From Nilaparvata lugens (Eukaryota; Arthropoda; Insecta; Hemiptera; Delphacidae): DNA of 64,000 nucleotides. Of the stretch, positions 51,319 to 60,845 are shown piece by piece. Position 1 is the stretch's first letter, and every line of letters begins with the position of its first letter. The translations under genes and the position numbers were made by a program. The notes under the pieces were generated by a model. That model searched no databases. It was given only the letters and a program-made list of their open reading frames with translations, and had not been told where the DNA came from. The DNA lies in contig NC_052505.1 of the NCBI RefSeq assembly GCF_014356525.2, positions 49,913,994 through 49,977,993 of the forward strand, in the 5' to 3' direction.

Positions 51319-51720
51319 CGCAGAACTGAAAATCTACCGGACCAAAAACGTTCAAATTTGGTAGGTATGTTTAGTTGACCATTTAGAGGCGCACTAAGAA
51401 ATCTTTTGGCAATATTTTAACTCTAAGGGTGGTTTTAAGGGTTTAAAGTTCGTCTTTTAGCATGTATATTCTACTTATTCTCTTAATTATAATTGAAAAA
51501 AGGCCATACCATATGTTAATATAGAACTATAATCTAGAGAGAGTACCTCTTCGAAACAGTTGTTAACTGGTAACTAAATTAATAATTTTGTCAGGTTGGC
51601 ATTAAGTTGAGTTGACTTTGTTAGGTTGGCACCAAGTTGAAGATTGAAATGCACTTATCTCGGAAAAATTTATTGGGCACTGCTACTTCAATCGGAGCTA
51701 TTCCTGGGAATATTATATTA

Positions 51721-51942
51721 CTAGCCGTCAGGCTCGCTTCGCTCGCCATATCCGTTTAGCCAGACGTTTAGTCTGGACCCCCGACTGGATCGTCCTAACA
51801 TATGATAAAAATGCTCAAATGAAAAATGCAGGCGAGCGAAACGAGCCTGCTGATCTCACTCTTGGACGATCCAGTCGGGGGTCCAGGGGGCGGAGCCCCC
51901 TGGTTAGATGGATATGGCGAGCGGAGTGAGCCTGACGGCTAG
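51721..51942. mobile_element. Palindromic element, 222 bp
   Basis: It starts CTAGCCGTCAGGCTCGCTTC and ends as the inverted copy (GAGCCTGACGGCTAG). The arms also share CGCCATATCC and GGACCCCCGACTGGATCGTC. Arms of about 75-85 bp enclose a short centre. A transcript would form a long hairpin. A related degenerate piece (GGCAGGCTCACCACGCTTGC) occurs at about 39436. Confidence 0.8.
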
Positions 51943-52144
51943 TGTTAATATAAATGAATGAATGAATGGAAAACCTGTAGTAATTGCATGCAATGCAAAC
52001 AATCTTCAGCTGACTAAATGATAAATTAAAACAATTTTTTTCTTATGCACTTTCAATGTTATTCTCATATCATGACAAAGGACGAAGGACTGAGTAAATT
52101 TTGTTGTCCAACGAACTTGACCTGTAAAAAGGTTCGAAGAATAA

Positions 52145-52500
52145 GGGCCGGTTCCCGAGCTCGGCATTTAGCTAAGTTGTAAACTTTAAATAGCTGGAGT
52201 CAGAGAATCGGCTTTTCGAAACGGGACGTAGTCACAGACCACGTTTAAATTATATTTCGAAAAACTAGAAAATTGAATACAGAATAAAGTAGAGAGAAAA
52301 TAGTATAAAGTTTCAGCTATTTTGAATTATTTAGAAATGTTTTATTCCGTCAAGGAAAAACGCTTCCAATTATAGAAATGAGAAAATAAAGAATATTTTG
52401 CTGCAACTATTTACTGCGACTACGCCCCGTTTTGGAAAGCCAATTTTCTGACTCCAGCTGTTTAAAGTCTAATGAGAACTTAATCCCAAGCTCGGAAACT
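52145..52500. mobile_element. MITE with about 85 bp inverted repeats
   Basis: The left arm contains CCGAGCTCGGCATTTAG, TAGCTGGAGTCAGAGAATCG and CGGGACGTAGTC. The right arm carries them inverted as GACTACGCCCCG, TTTCTGACTCCAGCTG and CCAAGCTCGG. The centre is AT-rich. No coding frame. Confidence 0.75.
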
Positions 52501-52640
52501 TAGTGTTCAAAATTTGAAGCTGATTGATCAATTCTTTCTAAAGTCATTGTAGAACATACAAAGAGACGGACAACGACTTTGGCCCTCAGTAAGTCAAAAG
52601 TTAAAACTAAACTACCCCTCTCATTACCAAAAGTTTTTTA

Positions 52641-52809
52641 ACCAGTACACTCCCGTGTTATCGGATGGGCACGTTAAACTGTCGGTCCCGGCTGAAGTAT
52701 GACAGTCGTAAGGCCCATTGACGGCTTAAATTATATATTCAGGCGGTGGAACATTCCCGAAAGGGAACTCCCCACCAACAAAAGCCATACGAATTTATTT
52801 ATTTATTAT
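52641..52809 (+). mobile_element. 5'-truncated LINE 3' end (RTE-like)
   Basis: GGGCACGTTAAACTGTCGGT followed by CCCGGCTGAAG and ACAGTCGTAAG resembles the 3' UTR of insect RTE-type LINEs. It ends in an ATTT-type simple repeat (AATTTATTTATTTATT), the usual RTE tail. No reverse transcriptase remains. Confidence 0.55.
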
Positions 52810-53161
52810 GTGAAATGAATAAATTGCTTTAGGTTAAGAATTCAAACTTGAGATGAAATAGATTCATTTGCTCGAGTTTTGCTTCAATATTTGGAGTACA
52901 GTTGAGACATTTAATTATACTATTTTACAATTCAATAGTGAAAATTGACTAAATCGGTGAAATTTTAATTTTCTTTAACCTTTTGTCTTCTGTTATTCGA
53001 AGGCTCTGTCTTACTAAATTGTCAACCATTTGTACCATGAATGATGTACTGGTAATATAGAAGCCACAATGTTCCTGTTTGGTATAAGTTAAAATCGAAA
53101 TACTTTTTTGTGTAAAATATTAACTAACACTCATATTCTATTGCGGTGACATGTGACATGC

Positions 53162-53294
53162 TAGTGTTGTGCATTTTCAAGCCCAAACAGAGGCAAACAG
53201 AGTCTTGGTTTGGGCTTCAGACCAAATTTTTCTAATGGGTTTCAAGTTTCTTCAAAAACTTCAGTCTCTTTGAGCTTCAAAATGTGCAATAACA
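53162..53294. repeat. Small foldback element
   Basis: TAGTGTTGTGCATTTTCAAG is inverted at the right end (CTTCAAAATGTGCAATAACA), and AGCCCAAAC...GTTTGGGCT pairs inside. About 133 bp, with hairpin potential. Confidence 0.55.
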
Positions 53295-54651
53295 GGACCA
53301 ACATGTTGGCACAATAAAACGTTGGTGTAGTGTTAATATTCTTCACAAAAAAGTATTCTTATCCCAACTTATAAGAAGTTGTGGAAAAAGAGAATAGATA
53401 ACAAACAGAAGATTTTTGTTTGAATACTGGAATCAACTGATTGAAATTGATAGATACGGTAGAGGTATAGTAATGGTAAGACGTTTACTGGAGGTTTGAG
53501 ATCTCTGTTTCCATTATCACACATTTGTATCACAACTTGCATCTCAATATCTATGTTCAGACTTAGAATGTCTGAGTAGCTGTTAAGTTGCATTACTGAT
53601 CCCAGTCCCAGAGCTTTGAAATAATTTGAATAAGGTAGGCCTGATACTGGATGCTTGAAAGTAGGTTGTGCCGTACTGGGAGTTCTGCAGTACGGTACTC
53701 ACTCTCCAATATTTGCAGAAAGGGTGCGCTGAAGTGATTGACTATAGCAATTATTGGCGAAGAGTAGCCTACTTTGTGTGATTGTTCTGTATGAAAGGAG
53801 AAGATAGTGTGATGCAATTCATGAAGATTGCGTTGATCAATATTGATTGAGTTGTTTTGCTAATTTATTCTGGGGCAATGCATAACAGTAACCTATATTA
53901 TCATGGGAAATGTACAATTTATTGTAGATGAATTCATCTATTGTCCACAAAACGCGGATTGGCTATTGACAAAAGTGGTAGACTATATCAAGTGTTCTCA
54001 GTCGAAACGTGAAGAAACTCCTGGATTGAATATTGAATAGTTGCAATATATTGGCTAATATTTCCAAGCTCGTTCCTTGCTCGCTACTATATTAAAATTT
54101 ATTTATACTGTCATCACTCTTAAAAAAACATGTTTCCCATTCAACCTATGCTGACCGTTTGAAATGAATCTCACTCGAAAGGGGATTAAGTTAGATGAAC
54201 TGTCTGGCTCTGCTCGTAAAAACGATCACTTGATAGGAACGAATGTTGGACTGATTTCAAGAATTTGTAATAAGGTTTTGTGCGTGTGCTTCTTCGTTTT
54301 TCCAAGTATTTTCTCAGTATTTATTATGAGTATCTATTGAACAGTATCTAGTACTTATAACTGTGTTTATCAGAGTTAATTTCTGTTGAAAATTTAAGAA
54401 TAATTCAATAAAAACAGATATTCCAAACATATAATTTATATTGTTTTGAAATGGACTATAATAGCTAATGACCAACTTCATAAAATGTTCAATAACAATT
54501 CAATGTTCTTATATTCTTATATAAGAATAATATTATGCAGTATGCAGTCTTGATAACCCGGATATGGCCTAGTGTTAAACATCACCATACTAAGCAATAT
54601 TACTGTGATCTCAACAGTCCTAAATTCGTTGACTATTAAAACTCTTTGCAT

Positions 54652-54723
54652 AGAGATGTTGAGTGGCCTCCTCGGTCACCGGACATGTTACATTGTAACT
54701 TGAATGACCTTGAGGTTTTGTGA
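54652..54723 (+). pseudogene. Mariner-like transposase C-terminal fragment
   Basis: The frame reads RDVEWPPRSPDMLHCNLND before a stop. This matches the DxxEWPPRSPDLxxCDFxLW region near the last catalytic acid of mariner-like transposases. It is isolated and lacks the rest of the protein. Confidence 0.6.
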
Positions 54724-55039
54724 ATGAAAGTCATACATAATTTTGCTCCTGGGTTTTGGAAGATTTTGTGTTATACATAGTCACGGATAAGTACAAATTT
54801 TGTATTAATTTCATTATTAATTGTTTCTTGATCACGTTTTATCATTTTGTTTTAGATTTTAATTCTTAATTCTATTTTATAAGCCAAACATCGTTTAGAG
54901 GTTATTTTGAGGTTAGGTTTTCGAGATTTAAAAATAAACATAGATAGTTTACTTGACTAAAATTATAACCTAATTAAAATCCTATCATTTATAAATCAAT
55001 TATTATTATTGCAAGTAATATAATTTCTTAGATAGGAAG

Positions 55040-55219
55040 ATGAGCTCAAATAGAACACCGAAGGTTATTAATAGAAATGTAAACATTGCGGGAGTACTTA
55101 CGCGTTCCCAAAACCAAAATTCAAAAACGCCAAAACCAAAAACCCCAGTTCCTCAAACTACTTTAGCCGAAAAAGTTGCTCAACTACAAAGTAGCCACAC
55201 TAATTTAAAAACCAATTAG
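55040..55219 (+). CDS. LINE ORF1, N-terminal part (first frame)
   Basis: The ATG at 55040 starts MSSNRTPKVINRNVNIAGVL, followed by a Lys/Pro/Thr-rich stretch (TPKPKTPVPQTT) and then an Ala/Glu/Gln segment (LAEKVAQLQSSH) that leads toward the coiled coil downstream. It stops at TAG 55217-55219 after 59 codons. The next frame (-1) opens at 55204, so the two overlap by 16 bases. The heptamer TTTAAAA (55204-55210) lies in the overlap with zero-frame phase T_TTA_AAA. The break is either a one-base loss in the A run (55207-55211) or a -1 ribosomal slip. Confidence 0.6.
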   Translation: MSSNRTPKVINRNVNIAGVLTRSQNQNSKTPKPKTPVPQTTLAEKVAQLQSSHTNLKTN

Positions 55220-56154
55220 AAGTAACTCTAAAAACGTCTGAGGAAGAAAGGTTAGGGATGGTAGAAGAAATTAAATCTTTGGAACTGATTATAAAATTAC
55301 AAGATGAAGACCATAAAAAAGAAATACTAAATCTAGAAAATCAATGTAGTCTAATGTCGGAGGAAATAAAGAAACTAAAATCTAAATTTGATAATACTAA
55401 ATGTATGATAGAACCTCCGTCCAAATGCAAAAAAATAGAATCTAACCTAAATGATGGGAAATGCTCTGAAAATGGTCGAAATAAAACGTACAGTGAGGTT
55501 TTGAAGACAGCAACCAAAAATATAGCTGAGGGAAATAAAGATAGGAAAGGGAGAGTTCTGCTACTGACGTCCAGTCATGGACGTGATTGCAGTGATCTCC
55601 TTGATAAAAGATTGAAAAATAAATTTGATGTCCAATGTTTTTTCAAGCCAAGTGCATCAATTAATGCAGTTGTAGAGTCAGCTAGGGAACAAACTAAAGA
55701 CTTTGATGAAAATGACTATCTAATTGTACTGGGTGGCTCAAATAATATAAATGAACCTAACTTGAATCATCTTCCTCAAGTAACAGAAAAAATCAAGGAA
55801 ATTGTGCCACTCAGCAAAAAAACAAACTTAATAATAAGTACTATTCCTAATAGGTTTGATAGGCCAGAGTTAAATGAAGCAATCAATTCGACAAACAAAT
55901 CAATCCATAATACAATCAACAGCCTAAAAAATAAGAATTCTAAACAGCTGGGGATTTGTTTTCTAAATGAAAGGCTGAAAAGACATAACTTCACTAATCA
56001 TGGGTTGCATCTAAATCGATCTGGCAAAGTAATATTTTGTAATAGATTGGCAGAGCTGATTGAAAGCCGTTTGCAATCCTCTGGTTTAAAAACAGTCAAA
56101 AAAACAAATAACGATTTTTTAGTAAATTGGCTCAAAACAGGGAAAGGGAAATAG
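55204..56154 (+). CDS. LINE ORF1 body: coiled coil plus SGNH esterase domain
   Basis: Open from 55204 to TAG at 56152-56154; the first ATG is at 55258 (298 codons). Residues 1-48 from that ATG are a Glu/Lys/Leu coiled coil, suited to self-association. Residues about 99-272 are an SGNH/GDSL-type hydrolase. Block I is LLLTSSHGRDC (Ser at 105-106), block III is VLGGSNNI (159-163), and block V is HGLHLNRSG (248-256, His as catalytic base). ORF1 esterases occur in CR1/L2-type LINEs, where ORF1 binds RNA and may act on membranes or lipids. The last codons overlap ORF2, which is in the -1 frame. Confidence 0.82.
   Translation, partial: FKNQLEVTLKTSEEERLGMVEEIKSLELIIKLQDEDHKKEILNLENQCSLMSEEIKKLKSKFDNTKCMIEPPSKCKKIESNLNDGKCSENGRNKTYSEVLKTATKNIAEGNKDRKGRVLLLTSSHGRDCSDLLDKRLKNKFDVQCFFKPSASINAVVESAREQTKDFDENDYLIVLGGSNNINEPNLNHLPQVTEKIKEIVPLSKKTNLIISTIPNRFDRPELNEAINSTNKSIHNTINSLKNKNSKQLGICFLNERLKRHNFTNHGLHLNRSGKVIFCNRLAELIESRLQSSGLKTVKKTNNDFLVNWLKTGKGK
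56115..56121 (+). promoter_or_regulatory. Candidate -1 frameshift heptamer T_TTT_TTA
   Basis: In ORF1 the codons are GAT TTT TTA, giving the heptamer T_TTT_TTA in zero-frame phase. The ORF2 frame has a stop at 56109-56111, just upstream. A -1 slip here would enter ORF2 at AGT AAA TTG GCT. I see no strong stem-loop or pseudoknot within 10 bases downstream. Confidence 0.4.
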
Positions 56155-59081
56155 CTACAAATGCTAGAGATAGAGTAGCACAAGATGGTAAGGTTTTTAG
56201 TATTTATCATCAAAATATTCAGTATCTACGCAACAAAATTGACAGATTAGAAGTATTTCTCAAACAGGAGGATCCTGACATTGTTATTTTCACAGAGCAT
56301 GGCTTAAAAATAAAGGAAATAAATCAAGTTAGGATTCCAGGCTATTCACTGAGATCGGAATTTTGTAGAATAGCTCATAGAAGTGGTGGTGTATGTATAT
56401 TCACTAGCAATGCTAAACATACCCAAACTTATGAACTGGATTTTGTTAAGAGATTTTCTGTTGAGATGGATTTAGAGGTGACGGGACTAAGGTTAAAAAT
56501 TGATGATCGATTTGAGGTAGCAGTGTTAGGTATCTATAGGTCACCAAATGGAGACTGGCAAAAATTTTGTGAGCTGCTCCACACACTTTTGGAAATTACA
56601 ACCGCTCGTTTCACAAATGTTATAGTAGTAGGAGATTTCAATACCGATTTTGCCAGGCAGGATAAAATGACAGAGGACATTAGAGATATTATTAATATGA
56701 ATAATTTAGAAATTAAGGTCCACGAATATACAAGAGTAACTCGAACTTCACAGACAATTATTGATAATATCCTCACAAATATAGAAGGTTGTAATGTCAG
56801 GTTAGGTAGCTCAGATCTATCAGATCATAACTATCAAATTTTAGATGTTAAGTTGCAGGGCCAGAATCCAAGCAGAAAAAAAACTTTTGTGAAAGAAATT
56901 CAGCAATATGAGCTAGGAAATATAAATTGTTTGAAGCAGGAACTGCTTCAAGGAAATTGGAGTAGTGTTTATAACAGTTGTAACCTAAATTACAAATATA
57001 AGCAATTCATTGATACTCTAAGATTTCACATTAGTGTATGCTGTCCAATAAAAAAAGTCAAAGTAAAAAGTAAATTGGACAAAGTAGATGAATGGATAAC
57101 TGAAGATATTCTTACTCAAAGAAATATTGTTAGGGAAGCCTATGAGGAATTTAAATTAGTGAGGGATGTTCCGAGTGAAGTCAAATACAAATGTCTAAAG
57201 AAAAACTGTGCAAAAGAAGTGAGTAAAGCTAAGTGTAAGAAAACAGCTGAAATATTAACAACTAGTACCAATTTTAACTCTGCTGTTTGGGAGGTAATTA
57301 ATAGAAATAGGAGAGCAGCTCAAAAAGATACAGTTACTAATGTCCCTAGGATAATTGATGAACATGGAAATTATATGGATGATAGTATAGACATTTGTAA
57401 CTTTTTCAATAAGTATTATCAACAGGTTGCATATAATCTCCAAAAGTCACTGAACACTAATACTTGTAATACAACTACATTAAATGCTGAGCCAATTGAA
57501 AAGGTATTTAAATTTCATCCATTATCAAGAGATGAGTTGTCAAGAATAATAAAAAATTTGAATAACAAAAAAACAGTAGGATTGGATGGGGTCTCAAGCA
57601 AAATTTTAAAAGAATGTGAAAATGAATTACTGGAACCTTTATTGCATCTCCTTAATACTTCACTAGAGCAGGGTATTTTCCCTGATGATCTGAAACAAGG
57701 AAAAATTTTGCCAATTTTCAAGAGCGGTGATTCTGAAAGAGTTGAAAATTATAGACCCATTAGTATTCTAAATGTAATAAGTAAAATTTTTGAAAGAGTA
57801 GTTTTAAATAGGCTATTGATGCACCTGGAAGAAATTAATTTCATATGTGATGAACAGCATGGGTTCCAGAAAGGGAAATCTACTAAGACTGCAATAGTAT
57901 CCCTTGTTGAAAGACTAATAGATATAATAGATTCAGGTGAGAAGGCAGCCGCAATATTTCTTGATTTATCCAAAGCTTTTGATTGTGTGAACCATAGAAT
58001 ATTATTGGAAATACTAAAAACTGTAGGTGTGAATGGTATAGAACTAAAATGGTTTGAATCATATCTCATAGGTAGAAACCAGTGTGTTGAGCTTACCAAG
58101 GTGGATGGGAATGAAATAGTAAAAATTAAATCTCAAAAACTGGAGGTCCAGGCTGGAGTACCTCAAGGCTCAATTCTGGGTCCCTTACTGTTTCTGTTGT
58201 ATGTGAACCAATTACCAAAAGAGTTAAAAGATCTCAGAGCTCTGTTGTTTGCTGATGACACATCGCTTATCTTTAACAATTATTTATTAGATAGTCTAGA
58301 AATAAATGCTTTTACTGGAGTACAGTCAATTGTCCAATTCTTGAAGCAAAGGCAATTAACAATAAATAGTAAGAAATGTCAATTCCTACAATTCAAAAGT
58401 AAATATAATTCAGTAGAGGATAGAGAAATAAATGTGTTTGTAGAGGAAAATGAATTAGACCAAGAAGAGAAAGTAGCATTCTTGGGAATTTTATTGGACA
58501 GGAAATTAACATGGCATCCTTACATTGAGAGGATATGTAATAAGATATCATCTGGGGTATTTGTCCTGCGGCAGCTTGCTAGGCTGAAGGATAAAAAACT
58601 ACTGTTAACTGCTTACCATGGACTTATACTATCTCATATTAGGTATGCTATTTTAGTATGGGGTAATTCATCTCAACAAAATATGGACAGGGTGTTTAAG
58701 ATTCAAAAGAAGGCACTCAGATGTATAGAGAAAGTGAATAGGTTAGACTCTTGTAGGCCTTTATTTAAAAAGCTTGGTCTATTAACTGTGCCATCTTTGT
58801 ATGTATATGAAGTTGTAATGCATGTGAAAACGAGTGGTGTGATCCAGAATTCAGATGTTCATGAGTATAATACGCGAAACAGAGCAGATTATCATATAAT
58901 GGGTCACAATAGTAGGTTATTTGAACAAAAACCAGATTATATTGGTAGGAAATTTTATAACAAGCTACCTCAAATCTTGAAAAGTAATGATGATTTGAAG
59001 ATTTTCAAAAAACAAATTAAAAAATATTTAGTTGATAGAGCTTTTTATAGTGTTCAAGAATTCCTTTCAAACCTAAACTAG
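56127..59081 (+). CDS. LINE ORF2: APE endonuclease and reverse transcriptase, uninterrupted
   Basis: The frame is open from 56112 to TAG at 59079-59081. Residue 1 here is a TTG codon at 56127, not an ATG. Endonuclease residues: N30 (YHQN), E58 (FTEHG), Y137 (IYRSP), D170 and N172 (VVGDFNTDF), D233-H234 (LSDH). The reverse transcriptase spans about 480-770: KILPIFKSGD and NYRPIS (527-546), FLDLSKAFD (611-619), VPQGSILGPLLF (678-689) and the catalytic FADD (708-711). It makes the nick and copies the RNA at the target. All key residues are present and no stop or shift occurs over 984 codons, which points to a young or recently active copy. There is no in-frame ATG before residue 113, beyond the first endonuclease motifs. 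Confidence 0.92.
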   Translation: MAQNREREIATNARDRVAQDGKVFSIYHQNIQYLRNKIDRLEVFLKQEDPDIVIFTEHGLKIKEINQVRIPGYSLRSEFCRIAHRSGGVCIFTSNAKHTQTYELDFVKRFSVEMDLEVTGLRLKIDDRFEVAVLGIYRSPNGDWQKFCELLHTLLEITTARFTNVIVVGDFNTDFARQDKMTEDIRDIINMNNLEIKVHEYTRVTRTSQTIIDNILTNIEGCNVRLGSSDLSDHNYQILDVKLQGQNPSRKKTFVKEIQQYELGNINCLKQELLQGNWSSVYNSCNLNYKYKQFIDTLRFHISVCCPIKKVKVKSKLDKVDEWITEDILTQRNIVREAYEEFKLVRDVPSEVKYKCLKKNCAKEVSKAKCKKTAEILTTSTNFNSAVWEVINRNRRAAQKDTVTNVPRIIDEHGNYMDDSIDICNFFNKYYQQVAYNLQKSLNTNTCNTTTLNAEPIEKVFKFHPLSRDELSRIIKNLNNKKTVGLDGVSSKILKECENELLEPLLHLLNTSLEQGIFPDDLKQGKILPIFKSGDSERVENYRPISILNVISKIFERVVLNRLLMHLEEINFICDEQHGFQKGKSTKTAIVSLVERLIDIIDSGEKAAAIFLDLSKAFDCVNHRILLEILKTVGVNGIELKWFESYLIGRNQCVELTKVDGNEIVKIKSQKLEVQAGVPQGSILGPLLFLLYVNQLPKELKDLRALLFADDTSLIFNNYLLDSLEINAFTGVQSIVQFLKQRQLTINSKKCQFLQFKSKYNSVEDREINVFVEENELDQEEKVAFLGILLDRKLTWHPYIERICNKISSGVFVLRQLARLKDKKLLLTAYHGLILSHIRYAILVWGNSSQQNMDRVFKIQKKALRCIEKVNRLDSCRPLFKKLGLLTVPSLYVYEVVMHVKTSGVIQNSDVHEYNTRNRADYHIMGHNSRLFEQKPDYIGRKFYNKLPQILKSNDDLKIFKKQIKKYLVDRAFYSVQEFLSNLN

Positions 59082-59165
59082 GTTGAACTACTTAGTGTTA
59101 GAATTATTATGTAATAACATGACTTGTCTTATACTCCATGACTGGAGTCTTTAGGACGTAATCTT

Positions 59166-59192
59166 AAAAAAAAAAAAAACAAAAAAAAAAAC
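59166..59192 (+). repeat. A-rich tail of the LINE
   Basis: Two A runs (about 13 and 11) separated by a C close the LINE 3' UTR. Confidence 0.75.
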
Positions 59193-59347
59193 TATTTTTT
59201 ATGGGATACCTAAAAGCACGTGCATACATCAACAAACACATACACTTGAAGCTCCAAATGAGATAATAACAAAAGGAAATCTAGTGAACAAGGTTTAAAG
59301 TTTGCCTCTGTGAACTTTCTGTTATGGTTTCGACGACAAAAACTTAC

Positions 59348-59519
59348 TTGCTAAAAGCATGAAGCTTGGAGCATGCTTGTGATTCAACTTGATGGACGCT
59401 GATAAGAAATTGAAAGCTGAAGCATACTGTTTAGAATGAATGTGCACCAATCCCAAGTTGTATAGAGTTTTCCAGTCCAATGGAGCAAGATAATTTGCCC
59501 GTTTCAAGCAGCTTATAGC
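59348..59519 (-). CDS. BBS4: BBS4 exon, TPR
   Basis: The acceptor is TTTATTTTCTCAG and the donor A|GTAAGT. It reads [20 protein letters not shown], then [20 protein letters not shown] and ASIKLNH. It is near-identical in pattern to the vertebrate BBS4 segment [12 protein letters not shown]...LVHLTMQQYASAFHFLSAA, the strongest family marker in the window. It starts in phase 0 after the exon at 60256-60378 and ends with one base of a split codon. The donor abuts the LINE-bearing intron. Confidence 0.95.
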
Positions 59520-60255
59520 CTGAGAAAATAAATTTTCTTAATTGTTTGAAATGTGCAACAACTGTACGGCAACAACTGTAACAACTTAGATACATTTCAA
59601 AGACATAATTGATTCATTCAAAAGTAGCGGATTCAATAGGAGAAAGTAGAACGATCATTTCAATCGCACTGCTAAAAACTTTTCATGCCTCACTAATACG
59701 TATAAAAAACCTTTTGAGATTCGTTCGATTAATTTATAAAACACTTTTTCGTAGCATAAACATTCATAGTCTAATGGCTAAGACTATCTCATTTCCAAGA
59801 TTGATTTTTGAAAATTGCTAATGAATTTTGCAATGGTGTCACAATGATGATAAGCTTGAAAGCTCCATTAGATGAAACATAATATCTTATGTTCAACGGC
59901 TAAAGGAAATGTGGAATGAGATCTTGTATAAAGTCAGATAGTCAGATCAATTTATCAATTCTTGATAATAATCATAATACCACATCCAATTTGATCTTGA
60001 TACATAATATCTCATCAACACTCAATGAAAAATCTCAATGCAATAGATTAATACCCATTCACAGCATGATGGCGAAAAATGATTATTTGTGTGCAGTTAT
60101 TTTATGATTGATCATTTAATCGGTTATCGGTAATGTCATCATTAATAGATGCATTACAGTATTTGAATTTAGAGAAAGCATGATATGTATATGGAATTTT
60201 GTCAGGACTATGGGATCTATTTTGTTTGTAGGATGATTTTCTTGAATTTACCAAC

Positions 60256-60378
60256 CGCAACATATTTCCTTTTGCCGAAAAAGCACATGCCAACATTATT
60301 CCATAAGGCTGCGGATTCCGGCAAATACTGAGCAGCCACCTTGTACTTTGCCAATGCCACATCGTAGTCTCCATTTTT
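60256..60378 (-). CDS. BBS4: BBS4 exon, TPR
   Basis: Exactly 41 codons, phase 0 at both ends. It reads [20 protein letters not shown], then [20 protein letters not shown] and A. The [12 protein letters not shown] motif matches BBS4 (LWNNIGMCFFGKKKYVA). The acceptor is good (CATGTTGCAG); the donor GCG|GTTGGT is weak but is the only choice that keeps the family alignment. Confidence 0.93.
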
Positions 60379-60845
60379 CTGCAACATGAAACATATTCTC
60401 GTTTTTTACTGTTTTATAAAATACAATCATGTATTTTATATATGCGTCCATGAGGTTTCATCAATCATAATCAAAATGTTATAATTTTCTATCAATTTTA
60501 AGGTTTTCTGGTTGATAAAAGACATATTTTGTTTGTAAATTTATTATTTTTTAAATAACCACTTATATTTTTGTAAAAATAGTGAAATTTCTATAAATAT
60601 TAGGGTATTTACCTTCTAATCGATTATATTCATCTTAAATGAAAAATATTACTGTTTCCAACTCCCGTAGCAGTTTGATAAGATTTAGTCAATCGTGTAA
60701 TTGGTACATTCTATAACTAGCAGCACAAGGAGGAGAGTGGAATTTTTGAAAAAGTTATGTTGTTTTCTTTTGCAAATGTTTAGATATTAATTCCATAACT
60801 ATTCAAAATGCGATGAGACTAGGTACTAGACATAAATGCAAATAT

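Larger units (their letters stand above)
54750..59192 (+). mobile_element. Nearly complete CR1/L2-like LINE
   Basis: The element comprises a presumed 5' UTR (start uncertain, after the transposase fragment), ORF1 (55040-56154), ORF2 (about 56112-59081), a short 3' UTR and an A-rich tail (59166-59192). An esterase in ORF1 with an APE endonuclease and reverse transcriptase in ORF2 is typical of CR1/L2-group LINEs. No target duplication was identified, so the ends are approximate. It sits antisense inside the BBS4 intron. Confidence 0.8.
46949..59347 (-). other. BBS4: BBS4 intron of 12.4 kb, rich in transposons
   Basis: A GT-AG intron on the minus strand whose flanking exons join in phase and align with contiguous vertebrate BBS4 sequence, so no exon is missing. 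It contains a nearly complete LINE, a hAT MITE with target duplications, several foldback elements, microsatellites and a transposase relic. The LINE lies antisense to BBS4. Confidence 0.8.

Noticed and set aside
57255..58099. Several minus-strand frames within ORF2
   Set aside because: They are antisense shadows of the intact reverse transcriptase frame.
54868..59215. Target duplication of the LINE (CTATTTTATA near 54874 and CTATTTTTTAT after the tail)
   Set aside because: The match is short, imperfect and AT-rich, so it is not distinguishable from chance.
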